A DNA stretch of 64,000 bases from an uncultured Alphaproteobacteria bacterium (GTDB lineage Bacteria; Pseudomonadota; Alphaproteobacteria; CAAHEQ01; UBA3637). Position 1 is the stretch's first letter. Each line of letters begins with the position of its first letter. Of the stretch, positions 11,444-20,241 are shown piece by piece. Made by a program: the position numbers and the translations under genes. Under the pieces are notes generated by a model, which saw nothing but the letters and a program-made list of their open reading frames with translations, was not told the DNA's origin and searched no databases. The DNA is taken from NCBI GenBank assembly GCA_949292205.1, contig CASEYR010000002.1:1-64000 (forward strand), written 5' to 3'.

Positions 11444-12718
11444 TTATATTGTTTCAACCGGCATTGACAACATTTCAATATTTTCCGAAGAAGGCATAAT
11501 CTGTCCAAAGGGAGCTGTTTTATCGCCAAACTCCATCGGGGCCGGACTCACTGTTTGAGGTATACGATTTGGTTGGATTTGAAAAATCTCCAACAACCGC
11601 TCATTTGTCCCATCTTCATTCAAGCGAAAACGACCATCAACACCGTTATATCCTGCTTCAAGCGTTAAATTAGACTGAGCCAAAGCCCGTCTCTCTGCCA
11701 GAACGGCAACCAATGAAACCGCATCATAGGATAGGGAGCTCAAGCGATTTGGTTTATATCCGAACAAGCTATTATAGCGAGAGCTAAACTTATCGGCCCG
11801 AACTCCGGTAATTCCGGGAAAGAAAGCACCGGATAAATTTCTGTCACGAACGGATTGCCACGGGGTTAAACCATAAAACGGAACAACCGCAGGTGTCACA
11901 TCATAATAAGAAAGTAAAGACACAACTTGTCGTAACCGAACACCATCATCAAAAATCAATAAAGCATCAAAATCCAATCTATCTTGTATGGGTGTATTCA
12001 GTAAAATCTGTTCTTCTTCCGTCAGATCTTTCTTTTTAGGATCAATCGGTTTAGGCACAATTCTAAGAACGGCGGGGTCAAAGTTAATTGTTTTCGGATT
12101 ATAAATAGACACTTTTGAAACCATCATACCGGGACAACGATTAACCGACTCCATTAAGGTATTTAAAGCCAACTCGCCCGTTTTATTTTCAGGACTCAGA
12201 ACGGCAACTCTGGCCTGTCCCGAAGCACACATAAACTGCACCAATCTATTCACTTGATCGGAAATCAAGACACCCATGGTATAAACACCCGGCTCCATTA
12301 AAGAATTATCCGATGTAAACGAAATAATCGGAACATCAGGAGATTCTTTTTTTAGTGCTTTCAACTCATCGGCAAAGATCGGACCAATAATAATATCGGG
12401 ATTTTGTCGTTCAGCCTCCTCCCAAGCCTCCGTAATCCCTGATGCTGTTCCTTTCGTATCAAAAAACATCAACTCTAATGGACTATCGGGATGTTCATAT
12501 AAAGCCATCATACCGGCGTTTCGGAAAGACTCTCCCATAGAAGCGTTTCTTCCGCTAAGTGGCAACATCATTGCGGCGCGAACGGGGCGCCGAATAGGCA
12601 TATCTGTCTGCATCAATTGTTTCGGTTCATCGTCCCATAAAGACGACCGAGGCGAAAAAGACTGGCACCCCCAAAGCAACAAAGACGCACAAACAACACA
12701 AAATATCCGTAATTTCAT
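11444..12718 (-). CDS. Penicillin-binding protein activator-like lipoprotein (LpoA/YraM C-domain type)
   Basis: A 424-residue lipoprotein: signal peptide with lipobox LLLWGC, the cysteine at about residue 18, then a periplasmic-binding-protein-like fold of the Leu/Ile/Val receptor type (VRAAMMLPLSGRNASMGESFRNAG...; ADELKALKKESPDVPIISFTSDN). This is the substrate-binding-like domain of LpoA, the outer-membrane activator of PBP1A; the N-terminal TPR domain of enterobacterial LpoA is absent, as usual in alphaproteobacteria. The start was set at ATG 12718, with AAAAGG upstream, rather than the in-frame TTG two codons earlier. Divergent from rsmI, the same neighbour as in E. coli (yraL-yraM), which supports the call. 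PBP1A activation itself is inferred. Confidence 0.82.
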   Translation of the reverse strand: MKLRIFCVVCASLLLWGCQSFSPRSSLWDDEPKQLMQTDMPIRRPVRAAMMLPLSGRNASMGESFRNAGMMALYEHPDSPLELMFFDTKGTASGITEAWEEAERQNPDIIIGPIFADELKALKKESPDVPIISFTSDNSLMEPGVYTMGVLISDQVNRLVQFMCASGQARVAVLSPENKTGELALNTLMESVNRCPGMMVSKVSIYNPKTINFDPAVLRIVPKPIDPKKKDLTEEEQILLNTPIQDRLDFDALLIFDDGVRLRQVVSLLSYYDVTPAVVPFYGLTPWQSVRDRNLSGAFFPGITGVRADKFSSRYNSLFGYKPNRLSSLSYDAVSLVAVLAERRALAQSNLTLEAGYNGVDGRFRLNEDGTNERLLEIFQIQPNRIPQTVSPAPMEFGDKTAPFGQIMPSSENIEMLSMPVETI

Positions 12719-12801
12719 CTGCAAAAACCTTTTCCTAATGCATTTATTATGTTATACTCTTTCTGCTCAAAATTTTCAAGAGTGAAATGAAAGGAACATC
12801 T

Positions 12802-13635
12802 ATGTTATATTTGGTGTCGACCCCCATCGGAAATTTGGGAGATATATCAGAGCGCGCTCGACAAGTCCTGCAAACAGTTGACCTTGTCGCCTGCGAAGAT
12901 ACCCGAACAAGCGGACAACTATTTTCTCTGCTGGGAATAAAAGTGACAGCAACAACACCATACCACGAACACAATGCCGATAAAGCCCGCCCAAAGTTAA
13001 TTGAAAAACTCAAAAAAGGCGTTCATATTGCTTTGGTATCTGACGCAGGGACCCCGTTGATATCAGATCCCGGATACAAACTGGTTCGCGATTGTTATGA
13101 TGCCGGCATCTCCGTAACGACCATACCGGGGGCAAATGCCGTTTTATCTGCACTTCAATTATCAGGATTGCCATCTGATGCCTTTTATTTTGGGGGTTTT
13201 TTACCACCAAAATCAAGCGGACGACAGCACATGTTGAAAAACCTCAAAACGATACCGGCAACACTGATTGTTTATGAAACACCTAATCGTCTGGAAGAAA
13301 CCTTGACAGATATTTTAAATGTTATGGGAAATCGTTTTATTGCCGTAGTTCGTGAAATTACAAAAAAATTTGAAGAGGTCAAGCGTGGCTTAGTATCAGA
13401 TTTAATAGAAGATTATCATTTAAATGGCATACCGAAGGGCGAGCTGGTTTTAGTTATTGAGCGTGCAACCAACACTCAATCGGAATGGACCGAACAAGCC
13501 ATAGATAATCTGATTCAAGAAACATTGACCAATCATTCAGTTCGAGATACAGCAGACATCGTATCGGGAATAAGCGGATTACATCGTAAAACAATATACA
13601 ATCGGATATTAAAGATTCAAAATGATAAAGAATAA
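12802..13635 (+). CDS. rsmI: 16S rRNA (cytidine-1402-2'-O)-methyltransferase RsmI
   Basis: A 277-residue SAM-dependent tetrapyrrole-methylase-fold enzyme that 2'-O-methylates C1402 in the ribosomal P site. Diagnostic stretches: LVSTPIGNLGDIS at the start, ACEDTRTS, LVSDAGTPLISDPG, IPGANAVLSALQLSGLP and the ETPNRL segment. ATG 12802 is preferred to the in-frame ATG at 12787 because AAAGGA stands six bases before it and the family begins with LYLV(A/S)TPIGNLGD. First gene of the rsmI-yraN-BON lipoprotein run; yraN overlaps its end by 14 bases. Confidence 0.95.
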   Translation: MLYLVSTPIGNLGDISERARQVLQTVDLVACEDTRTSGQLFSLLGIKVTATTPYHEHNADKARPKLIEKLKKGVHIALVSDAGTPLISDPGYKLVRDCYDAGISVTTIPGANAVLSALQLSGLPSDAFYFGGFLPPKSSGRQHMLKNLKTIPATLIVYETPNRLEETLTDILNVMGNRFIAVVREITKKFEEVKRGLVSDLIEDYHLNGIPKGELVLVIERATNTQSEWTEQAIDNLIQETLTNHSVRDTADIVSGISGLHRKTIYNRILKIQNDKE

Positions 13636-13990
13636 GTATAATAAGCAAGGGCACTTTGCCGAAAAGCTAGCTATGTTCTGGTTAATGCTGAAAGGTTGGT
13701 GGCCGGTTGCACTCAATTTTCGCGTTGGCAAAGGAACCGGAGCCGGTGAAATCGATTTAATCATGGTCCGAGGACGAACAATTATTTTTGTTGAAGTCAA
13801 AAAGCGAAAAACATTGGTTCAAGCAATGGAGGCAATTACGATTCAGAATCAGATTCGCGTATCCAAAGCGGCCGCAGTTTTCTTAGCCGGTCATCCCATA
13901 TATAAGACCTATCAAGCACGCTTTGATGCTGTGTTATTAAGCCCGAAACGCTTACCCAAGCACTTACCAAATGCATGGAGCATTTTATGA
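13622..13990 (+). CDS. YraN-family (UPF0102) putative endonuclease-fold protein
   Basis: A 122-residue member of UPF0102. The PD-(D/E)xK nuclease core is visible: GAGEIDLIMVRGRTIIFVEVKKRK, with acidic residues in GEID and the ExK in VEVK. The family's biological role is not settled; in many bacteria it is encoded beside rnhB or, as here, rsmI. It overlaps rsmI by 14 bases and the following lipoprotein gene by ATGA, so translation is probably coupled. Confidence 0.9.
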   Translation: MIKNKYNKQGHFAEKLAMFWLMLKGWWPVALNFRVGKGTGAGEIDLIMVRGRTIIFVEVKKRKTLVQAMEAITIQNQIRVSKAAAVFLAGHPIYKTYQARFDAVLLSPKRLPKHLPNAWSIL

Positions 13991-14562
13991 AATTATGCCT
14001 TATTACCGTTTTACTCTTTTTTTTAACAGGCTGTCAATTCTGGGGAACACTGGCAAACGGAGCGCATAAAGCATACATCTTTTGGGCAGACGACCGTTCA
14101 TTTTCCGATGATCTGACAGACATACGAATCAACTTAGAAATTCGTGATGGGTTAGCACGCCAAAAAGGCAGTCTGTTTTTTGACATTGAAGTTTCGGTTT
14201 TTGAGGGAGAAGTCTTACTCAACGGAGCCATTCCGGATATTGATTTAATTCAACAAATTTTAACCGTTGTTTGGTCGGTCAAGGGCGTTCGGAAAGTCTA
14301 TAACTATATCCGAATTGCAGAACCGTTAAGTGTTGACAGGGTTGCCACCGAGGCAGGTATTGCCGCCAAAATACGAACGGAATTAGGATTAACAAATGGA
14401 ATTGAATCCAGCAACTATAAAATCACACTGGAAAATGGGACGGTTTACCTGATGGGCATTCAATCATCACCACAGGAGTATGCCTCTGCATTAGCGGTTA
14501 TCAAAAACACAATAGGTGTTGAACACGTTATCTGTCTAATGCGCAAGCCGATAGAATCATAG
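13987..14562 (+). CDS. BON-domain lipoprotein (YraP/DolP-like)
   Basis: A 191-residue lipoprotein with lipobox FFLTGC (Cys16) followed by two BON domains: residues about 40-110 (EVSVFEGEVLLNGAIPDIDLIQQIL...VRKVYNYI) and about 120-190 (KITLENGTVYLMGIQSSPQEYASAL...VEHVICLM). By family it should be an outer-membrane lipoprotein that binds anionic phospholipid and supports envelope integrity. ATG 13987 is chosen because GGAG lies six bases upstream and ATGA overlap with yraN is the classic coupling pattern. Last gene of the run; terminator at 14577-14604. Confidence 0.88.
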   Translation: MKLCLITVLLFFLTGCQFWGTLANGAHKAYIFWADDRSFSDDLTDIRINLEIRDGLARQKGSLFFDIEVSVFEGEVLLNGAIPDIDLIQQILTVVWSVKGVRKVYNYIRIAEPLSVDRVATEAGIAAKIRTELGLTNGIESSNYKITLENGTVYLMGIQSSPQEYASALAVIKNTIGVEHVICLMRKPIES

Positions 14563-14576
14563 CATCATCCCTGAAA

Positions 14577-14604
14577 AAAACCCCGCTTAAAAGAGCGGGG
14601 TTTT
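14577..14604. terminator. Bidirectional terminator between BON lipoprotein and aldolase
   Basis: AAAACCCCGCT, six-base loop, AGCGGGGTTTT: a perfect 11-bp stem with T runs in both directions, between two convergent genes. Confidence 0.93.
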
Positions 14605-14616
14605 GCAACGATCGTT

Positions 14617-15678
14617 CTATTTAACAATCTTTGGATCAAACTCTCCGGAAGCATAGCGTTTTGCCATATCCGCCAAAGAAATAGCTTTAATTTGTGATGC
14701 ATGCCCTGCGGCACCGAACTCTTGATACCTGGCTTCACAAACAGCCTGCATAGCATCCATAGCCGGTTTTAAGTACTTACGCGGGTCAAACTCTTCCGGC
14801 TTTGTCGTAAAGACTTTACGAATGGCCCCGGTCATTGCCATACGCAAATCAGTATCAACATTTACCTTACGAACACCATGTTTAATCGCTTCTTGAATTT
14901 CTTCAACGGGAACACCGTATGTCTGTGGCATCTTTCCGCCGTATGCGTTAATTATATCTTGTAAGTCTTGAGGAACAGATGATGATCCATGCATAACCAA
15001 ATGCGTGTATGGCAATTTTTCATGAATCTTCTTAATTGTATCGATAGACAAAATGGCTCCGTCCGGTTTCCGTGTGAACTTATAAGCCCCGTGACTTGTT
15101 CCGATAGCAACCGCCAAAGCATCCACATGAGTCTCTTCCACAAAACGAACGGCATCATCCGGATCTGTCAACAGTTTAGATTTATCAATAGCACCATCAA
15201 ATCCGTGACCGTCTTCTTTTTCACCTTTGCCGGTTTCCAAAGAACCGATAACGCCGATTTCGCCTTCAACGGAAACACCGACCGCATGGGCTACTTTAGA
15301 TACATCAGCTGTAACACGGGCATTATATTCATGTGTAGCTGGTGTCCCGTCCGGCATTAAAGAGCCGTCCATCATGACTGAGGTAAAACCATTTGTCATA
15401 GCGGAATAACAAACATTCGGAGTTGGACCGTGGTCTTGGTGTACACAAATCGGTAAGTCGGGATACATTTCGACTCCGGCCATCATCAAGTGTTTTAAAA
15501 CGGCATCGTTTGCATATCCGCGCGCCCCTTTGGAGGCTTGAATAATAACAGGAGCATCTACTTTTTTAGCGGCTGCTAAAATAGCCAACACTTGTTCCAT
15601 ATTATTAACATTAAATGCCGGAATACCATAACCATATTCAGCAGCATGATCTAACAGCTGTCTTAAAGAAACCAACAT
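14617..15678 (-). CDS. fba: Fructose-bisphosphate aldolase, class II
   Basis: A 353-residue zinc aldolase that cleaves fructose 1,6-bisphosphate into DHAP and glyceraldehyde 3-phosphate in glycolysis, or the reverse. Key segments: YGYGIPAFNVNNMEQ, ICVHQDHGP with the catalytic Asp and a zinc His, the zinc-binding glutamate/histidine region GEIGVIGSLETGKGE, GTSHGAYK and LVMHGSSSVP. Length and motifs fit the CbbA-like class IIB group. It stands alone on the minus strand with its own promoter, whose -10 box sits inside a perfect inverted repeat (15710-15730), so glycolytic flux control at this gene is plausible. Confidence 0.96.
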   Translation of the reverse strand: MLVSLRQLLDHAAEYGYGIPAFNVNNMEQVLAILAAAKKVDAPVIIQASKGARGYANDAVLKHLMMAGVEMYPDLPICVHQDHGPTPNVCYSAMTNGFTSVMMDGSLMPDGTPATHEYNARVTADVSKVAHAVGVSVEGEIGVIGSLETGKGEKEDGHGFDGAIDKSKLLTDPDDAVRFVEETHVDALAVAIGTSHGAYKFTRKPDGAILSIDTIKKIHEKLPYTHLVMHGSSSVPQDLQDIINAYGGKMPQTYGVPVEEIQEAIKHGVRKVNVDTDLRMAMTGAIRKVFTTKPEEFDPRKYLKPAMDAMQAVCEARYQEFGAAGHASQIKAISLADMAKRYASGEFDPKIVK

Positions 15679-15709
15679 ATTTTTTCCTTTCTGTTTTGAT
15701 AATTAAAAC

Positions 15710-15730
15710 TGTGTGGAATCATACCACACA
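15710..15730. promoter_or_regulatory. Perfect palindrome over the fba -10 box (candidate operator)
   Basis: TGTGTGG - 7 bases - CCACACA. The central spacer contains the predicted -10 TATGAT of fba (minus strand). The predicted transcription start falls inside the repeat, so a DNA operator is more likely than an RNA hairpin. The cognate regulator is unknown. Confidence 0.6.
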
Positions 15731-15746
15731 TCCCTTTATGAATCAA
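15718..15746 (-). promoter_or_regulatory. Predicted fba promoter
   Basis: Minus strand TTGATT, exactly 17 bases, TATGAT, ending about 40 bases before the fba start codon. Confidence 0.65.
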
Positions 15747-15750
15747 GATA

Positions 15751-15785
15751 AAAAAACAACCGGAAAAACCAAAGATTTTCCGGTT
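15751..15785 (-). terminator. Terminator of the HAD hydrolase gene
   Basis: Read on the minus strand: AACCGGAAAA, eight-base loop, TTTTCCGGTT, then GTTTTTTT, starting 11 bases after the HAD stop codon. Confidence 0.85.
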
Positions 15786-15795
15786 AAAAAAGCGC

Positions 15796-16449
15796 TTAAA
15801 CACGACTTCTTTCGGCATGCATCTCGTGCAAGTGATTAACCAACGGTCTTTTATAAGTCACTAACCGAGTTTGTAATCCCTGTGCTTTGGCTTGATTTAG
15901 AATGGGAAGAGTATCATCAATCAAAACCGCATTTTGAGGATCTACATTCATTTTTTTACAAATGATAGCCAATCCTTTTTCAGATTGCTTTGGATTAAAC
16001 CAATGACCATCAAAAGTATCCTCAATGGAAAAACACGGGATTCCAATTTTCTTTGTATCTTTATTGAATAACGACATCAAAACATTGTCCAAATGCTTTT
16101 TGCAATTGTTTGTAAAGATGCAAACAGGCATTTTTTCTGCCATTTTTTGAATCGCTGACAACAGGTTGGGATTAGGCAAAATCTGCTTGTAATCCAAATT
16201 CTTAACCATTGTTTCGCTAAAGCGAGCGAAATTGATCATATTATTCTCGGATACTTTCAGCAAAAAATTCATCAGGCCCGGATGGGTGACACGCGTTTCC
16301 GCACTGGCTTTTTCATAAGTTTCCGATGTAATTCCGAATGTTTTCATTGTCTGATACAAAGCCCGTTTCATCATCGGCAACGGAATATTCCCGGCTTTGT
16401 AGAGGGTTCCGTCACAATCTAAAATTAATAATGATTTCTGTTGAGTCAT
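15796..16449 (-). CDS. HAD-family hydrolase, pyrimidine 5'-nucleotidase-like
   Basis: A 217-residue HAD phosphatase. Motif I is LDCDGTLY (nucleophile and acid/base Asp at residues 11 and 13), motif II FTNN, and motif IV LIDDTLP; the cap is helical and inserted after motif I (subclass I). The overall pattern, a short helical cap and the VLIDDTLPILNQAKAQG ending, resembles pyrimidine 5'-nucleotidase (SDT1-like) proteins that are widespread in alphaproteobacteria. Substrate cannot be fixed from sequence. Its promoter at 16479-16506 has consensus hexamers. Confidence 0.8.
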   Translation of the reverse strand: MTQQKSLLILDCDGTLYKAGNIPLPMMKRALYQTMKTFGITSETYEKASAETRVTHPGLMNFLLKVSENNMINFARFSETMVKNLDYKQILPNPNLLSAIQKMAEKMPVCIFTNNCKKHLDNVLMSLFNKDTKKIGIPCFSIEDTFDGHWFNPKQSEKGLAIICKKMNVDPQNAVLIDDTLPILNQAKAQGLQTRLVTYKRPLVNHLHEMHAERSRV

Positions 16450-16478
16450 ATTTATCCTTTCTAAAAAACGAACGGGTT

Positions 16479-16506
16479 ATTATATACCTGAAGTTTTTTT
16501 TGTCAA
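16479..16506 (-). promoter_or_regulatory. Predicted promoter of the HAD hydrolase gene
   Basis: Minus strand TTGACA, 16 bases, TATAAT: both hexamers match consensus. The rest of the 293-base gap 16450-16742 is AT-rich and holds the divergent promoter at 16681-16709; I see no gene in it. Confidence 0.7.
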
Positions 16507-16680
16507 GAGAATCTGAACTAAAAAAATCACACGACTTTTATTCAAAAAAAAAGAAGCGGATTTTTTAGAAAAATTGACAAAAATTTTGCATAAAAAAACA
16601 ATTTTAGGTTCAAATTATTATAAAAAACGGAACAGATCCGAAAGAATCCTATCCCACAAGAATTGCGTCAAAAAGAATAC

Positions 16681-16709
16681 TTGTCTAAAATATCATTTTA
16701 TGCTATATC
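16681..16709 (+). promoter_or_regulatory. Predicted promoter of the LplT-Aas fusion gene
   Basis: TTGTCT, 17 bases, TATATC, with the start codon 34 bases downstream and GGAG as ribosome-binding site. Confidence 0.5.
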
Positions 16710-16742
16710 TGGGTATGCTTTTCAACTTTTAATGGAGTTTTT

Positions 16743-19700
16743 ATGTTAAAACAAGTCGTGAGCGATCGTTCTTTTATGCCTTTGTGGGTATCTCATTTTT
16801 TATCAGCCGTTAATGATAGTTTTCTTCGAACTGTTTTTTTATTTTTCGTTACATATCAGATGACTCAGGCAGGCACGGCTTTTTTAATATCGGCCGTTAT
16901 CTTGTATGCCTTTTGTTTTTGTGTCGGCAGTATTTATGCCGGTCAGGCTGCCGATAGAATATCCAGAATCCGCTTTTTGGTCCTAATTCGATCGGTTGAA
17001 GTCGCTGTTATGGCTCTGGCTTTGATGAGCTTGTTTTTGGACTCCAGAGTATTATTAACTTTGATTTTAGCTTTGTCAGGAATGACTCGTTCTTGTCTGC
17101 GTGCCGCAAACTACTCCTTAATGCCTCGGATTATGAATAAATCTCATTTGAATGCAGGTAACATTTGGATGAAAATATTAAGTGTTATCGGTTCGGGATG
17201 TGGCGCCCTGTTGCTGATTTCTGTTTTAAAATTTGAAGCAGCTTATTATATGATTTGTGGATTGGGTTTCGTTTTATCATTGGTGTCCTTATTTATCGCA
17301 ACACGCTTGCCAAAACAGGAGCCTGCCGATGCGGAAAGTAAGTGGATTTATAATCCTTGGCGTGCTTTTGACTTTGTGGCTCAATCTTTGAAGCATAAGT
17401 TTGATCAATGGGCTTATATTGTCGGTATCGCTTGGTTCTGGATTTTGGGGAGTTTGATCTTGGTCTTTTCCGCAGAATATGGGCGAGATATTTTACAGGC
17501 ACGTTGGTCCGTTGTTCTGTTTTTAAGCGCCGGTGTATTTACATTTGGCTATTTGATTGGTTCTTCCTTGTATGCTCGATTGAGTAGACGCGGAAACTTG
17601 TTTTCGTATACGGTTTGGGTCGGTTTGGCTTTATCATGTGTTTTAATCGATCTTGTTTTTGCCGGAAAGGCTGTGGCTTTGAATTCGGTAGACAAGGCTA
17701 TTACCGTCTTTAAATTGTTGACAACGGATCTGGATTATTGGCGAGTGGTTATTGATGTCTTCTTGTTAGGTGGTTTGGCGGCTATGTATATTGTCCCATT
17801 CTATACGATGATTCAAAAGACAACGCCGGATAAGCTGTTGGGACGAATGATCTCCTTCAGTAGTATGGTGAATGCCCTAGGTATTGTCGTCGGTGCGATC
17901 TTTGTAATGGGCTTGCATTTAATCCTTTTTGATTTGTTAGATGTTGTCTTTATTTTTGCCGTAGCAAATATATTTGTATCCATTTATATGGTTCGACTGT
18001 TGCCGGTTAATACTCGGCGACACGTTTTTAGAATGGTTTTAAAGGGGCTGTTTAATGCACGTATAGACGGGCTTGAAAATTTGAAAAAAGCCGGTCGTCG
18101 TGCTTTAATCGTTACAAATCACACATCGTATCTGGATGTGTTGCTGATTTCAACATTTATTGATCGCAGAATTGTTTTTGCAATCAATGATCGCTTGATT
18201 GATAAGACATTAGTTAAGTTTATGACAAATTTGGTTGATGTTCGTCCACTGGATCCGACAAGTCCTTTTGCCGTCAAAGATATGGCTGAGGAACTGCGGA
18301 AAGACGAACTTTGTATGATTTTTACCGAAGGGATTATTGAAGGCGGTAATACGCGTATGAAAATCTATGAAGGAGCGGCTATGATGGCAGTTAAAGGAGA
18401 GGCTCCGATTGTGCCGATTCGGATAGACGGAGCTTGTCATACCTTGTTTTCTAGGGTATTGGGAACAAAAGCCGATTTTAGGTTATTCCCCGAGGTTCAC
18501 TTGACGGTTTTACCACCCGTCCAGTTTGACTATCCGGAGGATATGCCAACGCGTGAGGTACGTGAAAAATCAAGCTCTCGCTTGTATGATATCCTATCGG
18601 ATATGACTTTTGACAGCTATGAAAAAGACAAGCCGGTTTTTGAAGCCCTTACGCGGTCAATGGCTATGGTCGGTCGCTTCAAGCCGGTCATGGAAGATAC
18701 GGAACGAAAGCCTGTGAAGTTCTTCGGTGTTTTCATGAAAGCTTTTATCTTGGGACGCTTAATTCATCGGGCTATTCCGGAAGAAACTCACGTCGGTATC
18801 ATGGTGCCGACTTCGAATACCTGTGCCTTGACGGTTTTTGGGTTGCACGCTTTCGGTAAAATACCGGCGATGATTAACTTTACCTCGGGACCAAAGCAAG
18901 TGATTGCAACCTGTCAGACAGTTGGGTTAAAAACCGTTGTGACGGCTAAAAAAGTTGTCATGCTGGCTAAGTTGGAAGGCTTGGTGCAAGCTTTGGAAGA
19001 GGCGGGTATCCATATCCTCTACTTGGAAGATTTACGCCCGACTTTAACAACGTCGGATAAATTATTCGGAGTTGTCGCAGGTTTCTTCCCAGAGTGGGGA
19101 TATCGCAGAACGTGTGGTCATCGGGTTCAACCGGATGATCCCGCCGTTATTTTGTTTACTTCCGGTTCAGAGGGAATGCCGAAAGCTGTTTTCTTGACGC
19201 ATCGGAATTTGTTATCTAACGCGTATCAGATTCCGTCTCGCATTGATGTGTTACCAACAGATGTCTTTTTGAATTGTTTGCCGATGTTCCATTCTTTCGG
19301 CTTAGGCGCCGGAACAATTTTACCTCTGCTGGTCGGTGTTAAGACAGTTCTGTATCCGACACCGCTTCACTATCGGATTATTCCGGAAATTTGTGCTTCA
19401 ACAAAAGCAACTATCTTTTTCGGAACAGATACATTCTTGTCCGGATATGCAAAATGTGCCAATCCCTATGATTTTAACAGCTTGCGCGTTGTCGCTGCCG
19501 GTGCCGAAAAAGTTAAAGATGAAACACGTAAAATCTGGGCTGAAAAATTCGGTGTTCGAATTTTGGAAGGCTATGGTGCGACAGAATGCTCTCCATTTAT
19601 TTCGGTTAATACATTCTTGCATCAACGTAAAAACTCTGTCGGACGTTTCTTACCCGGTATGGAGTATCAGGTGAAGCCGGTCGAGGGAATCAAAGAAGGC

Positions 19701-20171
19701 GGCGAGTTATGGGTTAAAGGCCCGAACATTATGAAGGGTTATATGCGTTATGACAAGCCGATGGAGCTGGATCCACCGAAAGACGGTTGGTATGATACGG
19801 GAGATATCGTCGAGGTAGATGCCGATCGTTATATCTTTATTAAAGGACGGTGCAAGAGATTTGCCAAAATTGGAGGGGAGATGGTATCTTTACTGGCTGT
19901 TGAAATGATTATTGAAAAGAAGTGGCCGGGCTTTATAACCGGAGCCGTTAACATTCCGGATCCCAAAAAGGGCGAGCAGATTGTTTTGATTACAACCTGT
20001 AAGGATATTAATCGAGATGATATGGTGAATGCCTTCAAAGCTGCCGGAGCAACGGAATTAGGGATTCCGAATAAGGTTATTGTGACAGATACACCGCCCT
20101 TGTTGGGAACGGGCAAGTTTGACTATGTTACGGCAAAAGAGCTTGCCGTTCATGAGATTTTAGGCAAATAA
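16743..20171 (+). CDS. Three-domain fusion: lysophospholipid transporter (LplT-like MFS) - acyltransferase - acyl-ACP synthetase (Aas)
   Basis: A 1142-residue fusion. Residues 1-420 are a 12-helix MFS transporter of the LplT type. Residues about 440-640 are a PlsC-type acyltransferase with NHTSYLD at 459-465 (the HX4D motif) and FTEGIIEGG near 527. Residues about 650-1142 are an AMP-forming acyl-ACP synthetase with the phosphate loop LFTSGSEGMPK near 804, EGYGATECSPF, and the catalytic lysine region RFAKIGGEMVSL near 1040. In E. coli LplT flips lysophospholipid inward and Aas re-acylates it; here all steps are in one chain, so the likely job is inner-membrane phospholipid repair or uptake. 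Monocistronic, with promoter and terminator. Confidence 0.93.
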   Translation: MLKQVVSDRSFMPLWVSHFLSAVNDSFLRTVFLFFVTYQMTQAGTAFLISAVILYAFCFCVGSIYAGQAADRISRIRFLVLIRSVEVAVMALALMSLFLDSRVLLTLILALSGMTRSCLRAANYSLMPRIMNKSHLNAGNIWMKILSVIGSGCGALLLISVLKFEAAYYMICGLGFVLSLVSLFIATRLPKQEPADAESKWIYNPWRAFDFVAQSLKHKFDQWAYIVGIAWFWILGSLILVFSAEYGRDILQARWSVVLFLSAGVFTFGYLIGSSLYARLSRRGNLFSYTVWVGLALSCVLIDLVFAGKAVALNSVDKAITVFKLLTTDLDYWRVVIDVFLLGGLAAMYIVPFYTMIQKTTPDKLLGRMISFSSMVNALGIVVGAIFVMGLHLILFDLLDVVFIFAVANIFVSIYMVRLLPVNTRRHVFRMVLKGLFNARIDGLENLKKAGRRALIVTNHTSYLDVLLISTFIDRRIVFAINDRLIDKTLVKFMTNLVDVRPLDPTSPFAVKDMAEELRKDELCMIFTEGIIEGGNTRMKIYEGAAMMAVKGEAPIVPIRIDGACHTLFSRVLGTKADFRLFPEVHLTVLPPVQFDYPEDMPTREVREKSSSRLYDILSDMTFDSYEKDKPVFEALTRSMAMVGRFKPVMEDTERKPVKFFGVFMKAFILGRLIHRAIPEETHVGIMVPTSNTCALTVFGLHAFGKIPAMINFTSGPKQVIATCQTVGLKTVVTAKKVVMLAKLEGLVQALEEAGIHILYLEDLRPTLTTSDKLFGVVAGFFPEWGYRRTCGHRVQPDDPAVILFTSGSEGMPKAVFLTHRNLLSNAYQIPSRIDVLPTDVFLNCLPMFHSFGLGAGTILPLLVGVKTVLYPTPLHYRIIPEICASTKATIFFGTDTFLSGYAKCANPYDFNSLRVVAAGAEKVKDETRKIWAEKFGVRILEGYGATECSPFISVNTFLHQRKNSVGRFLPGMEYQVKPVEGIKEGGELWVKGPNIMKGYMRYDKPMELDPPKDGWYDTGDIVEVDADRYIFIKGRCKRFAKIGGEMVSLLAVEMIIEKKWPGFITGAVNIPDPKKGEQIVLITTCKDINRDDMVNAFKAAGATELGIPNKVIVTDTPPLLGTGKFDYVTAKELAVHEILGK

Positions 20172-20191
20172 ACACTCTGTTATCATCTAAC

Positions 20192-20226
20192 AAAAAAAAC
20201 AGGTGATTAACCACCTGTTTTTTTTA
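20192..20226. terminator. Bidirectional terminator after the Aas fusion gene
   Basis: A-tract, ACAGGTG, six-base loop, CACCTGT, T-tract. The orphan gene at 20242-21354 converges on it, so it can serve both strands. Confidence 0.92.
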
Positions 20227-20241
20227 TTAAATAAAATAGCC

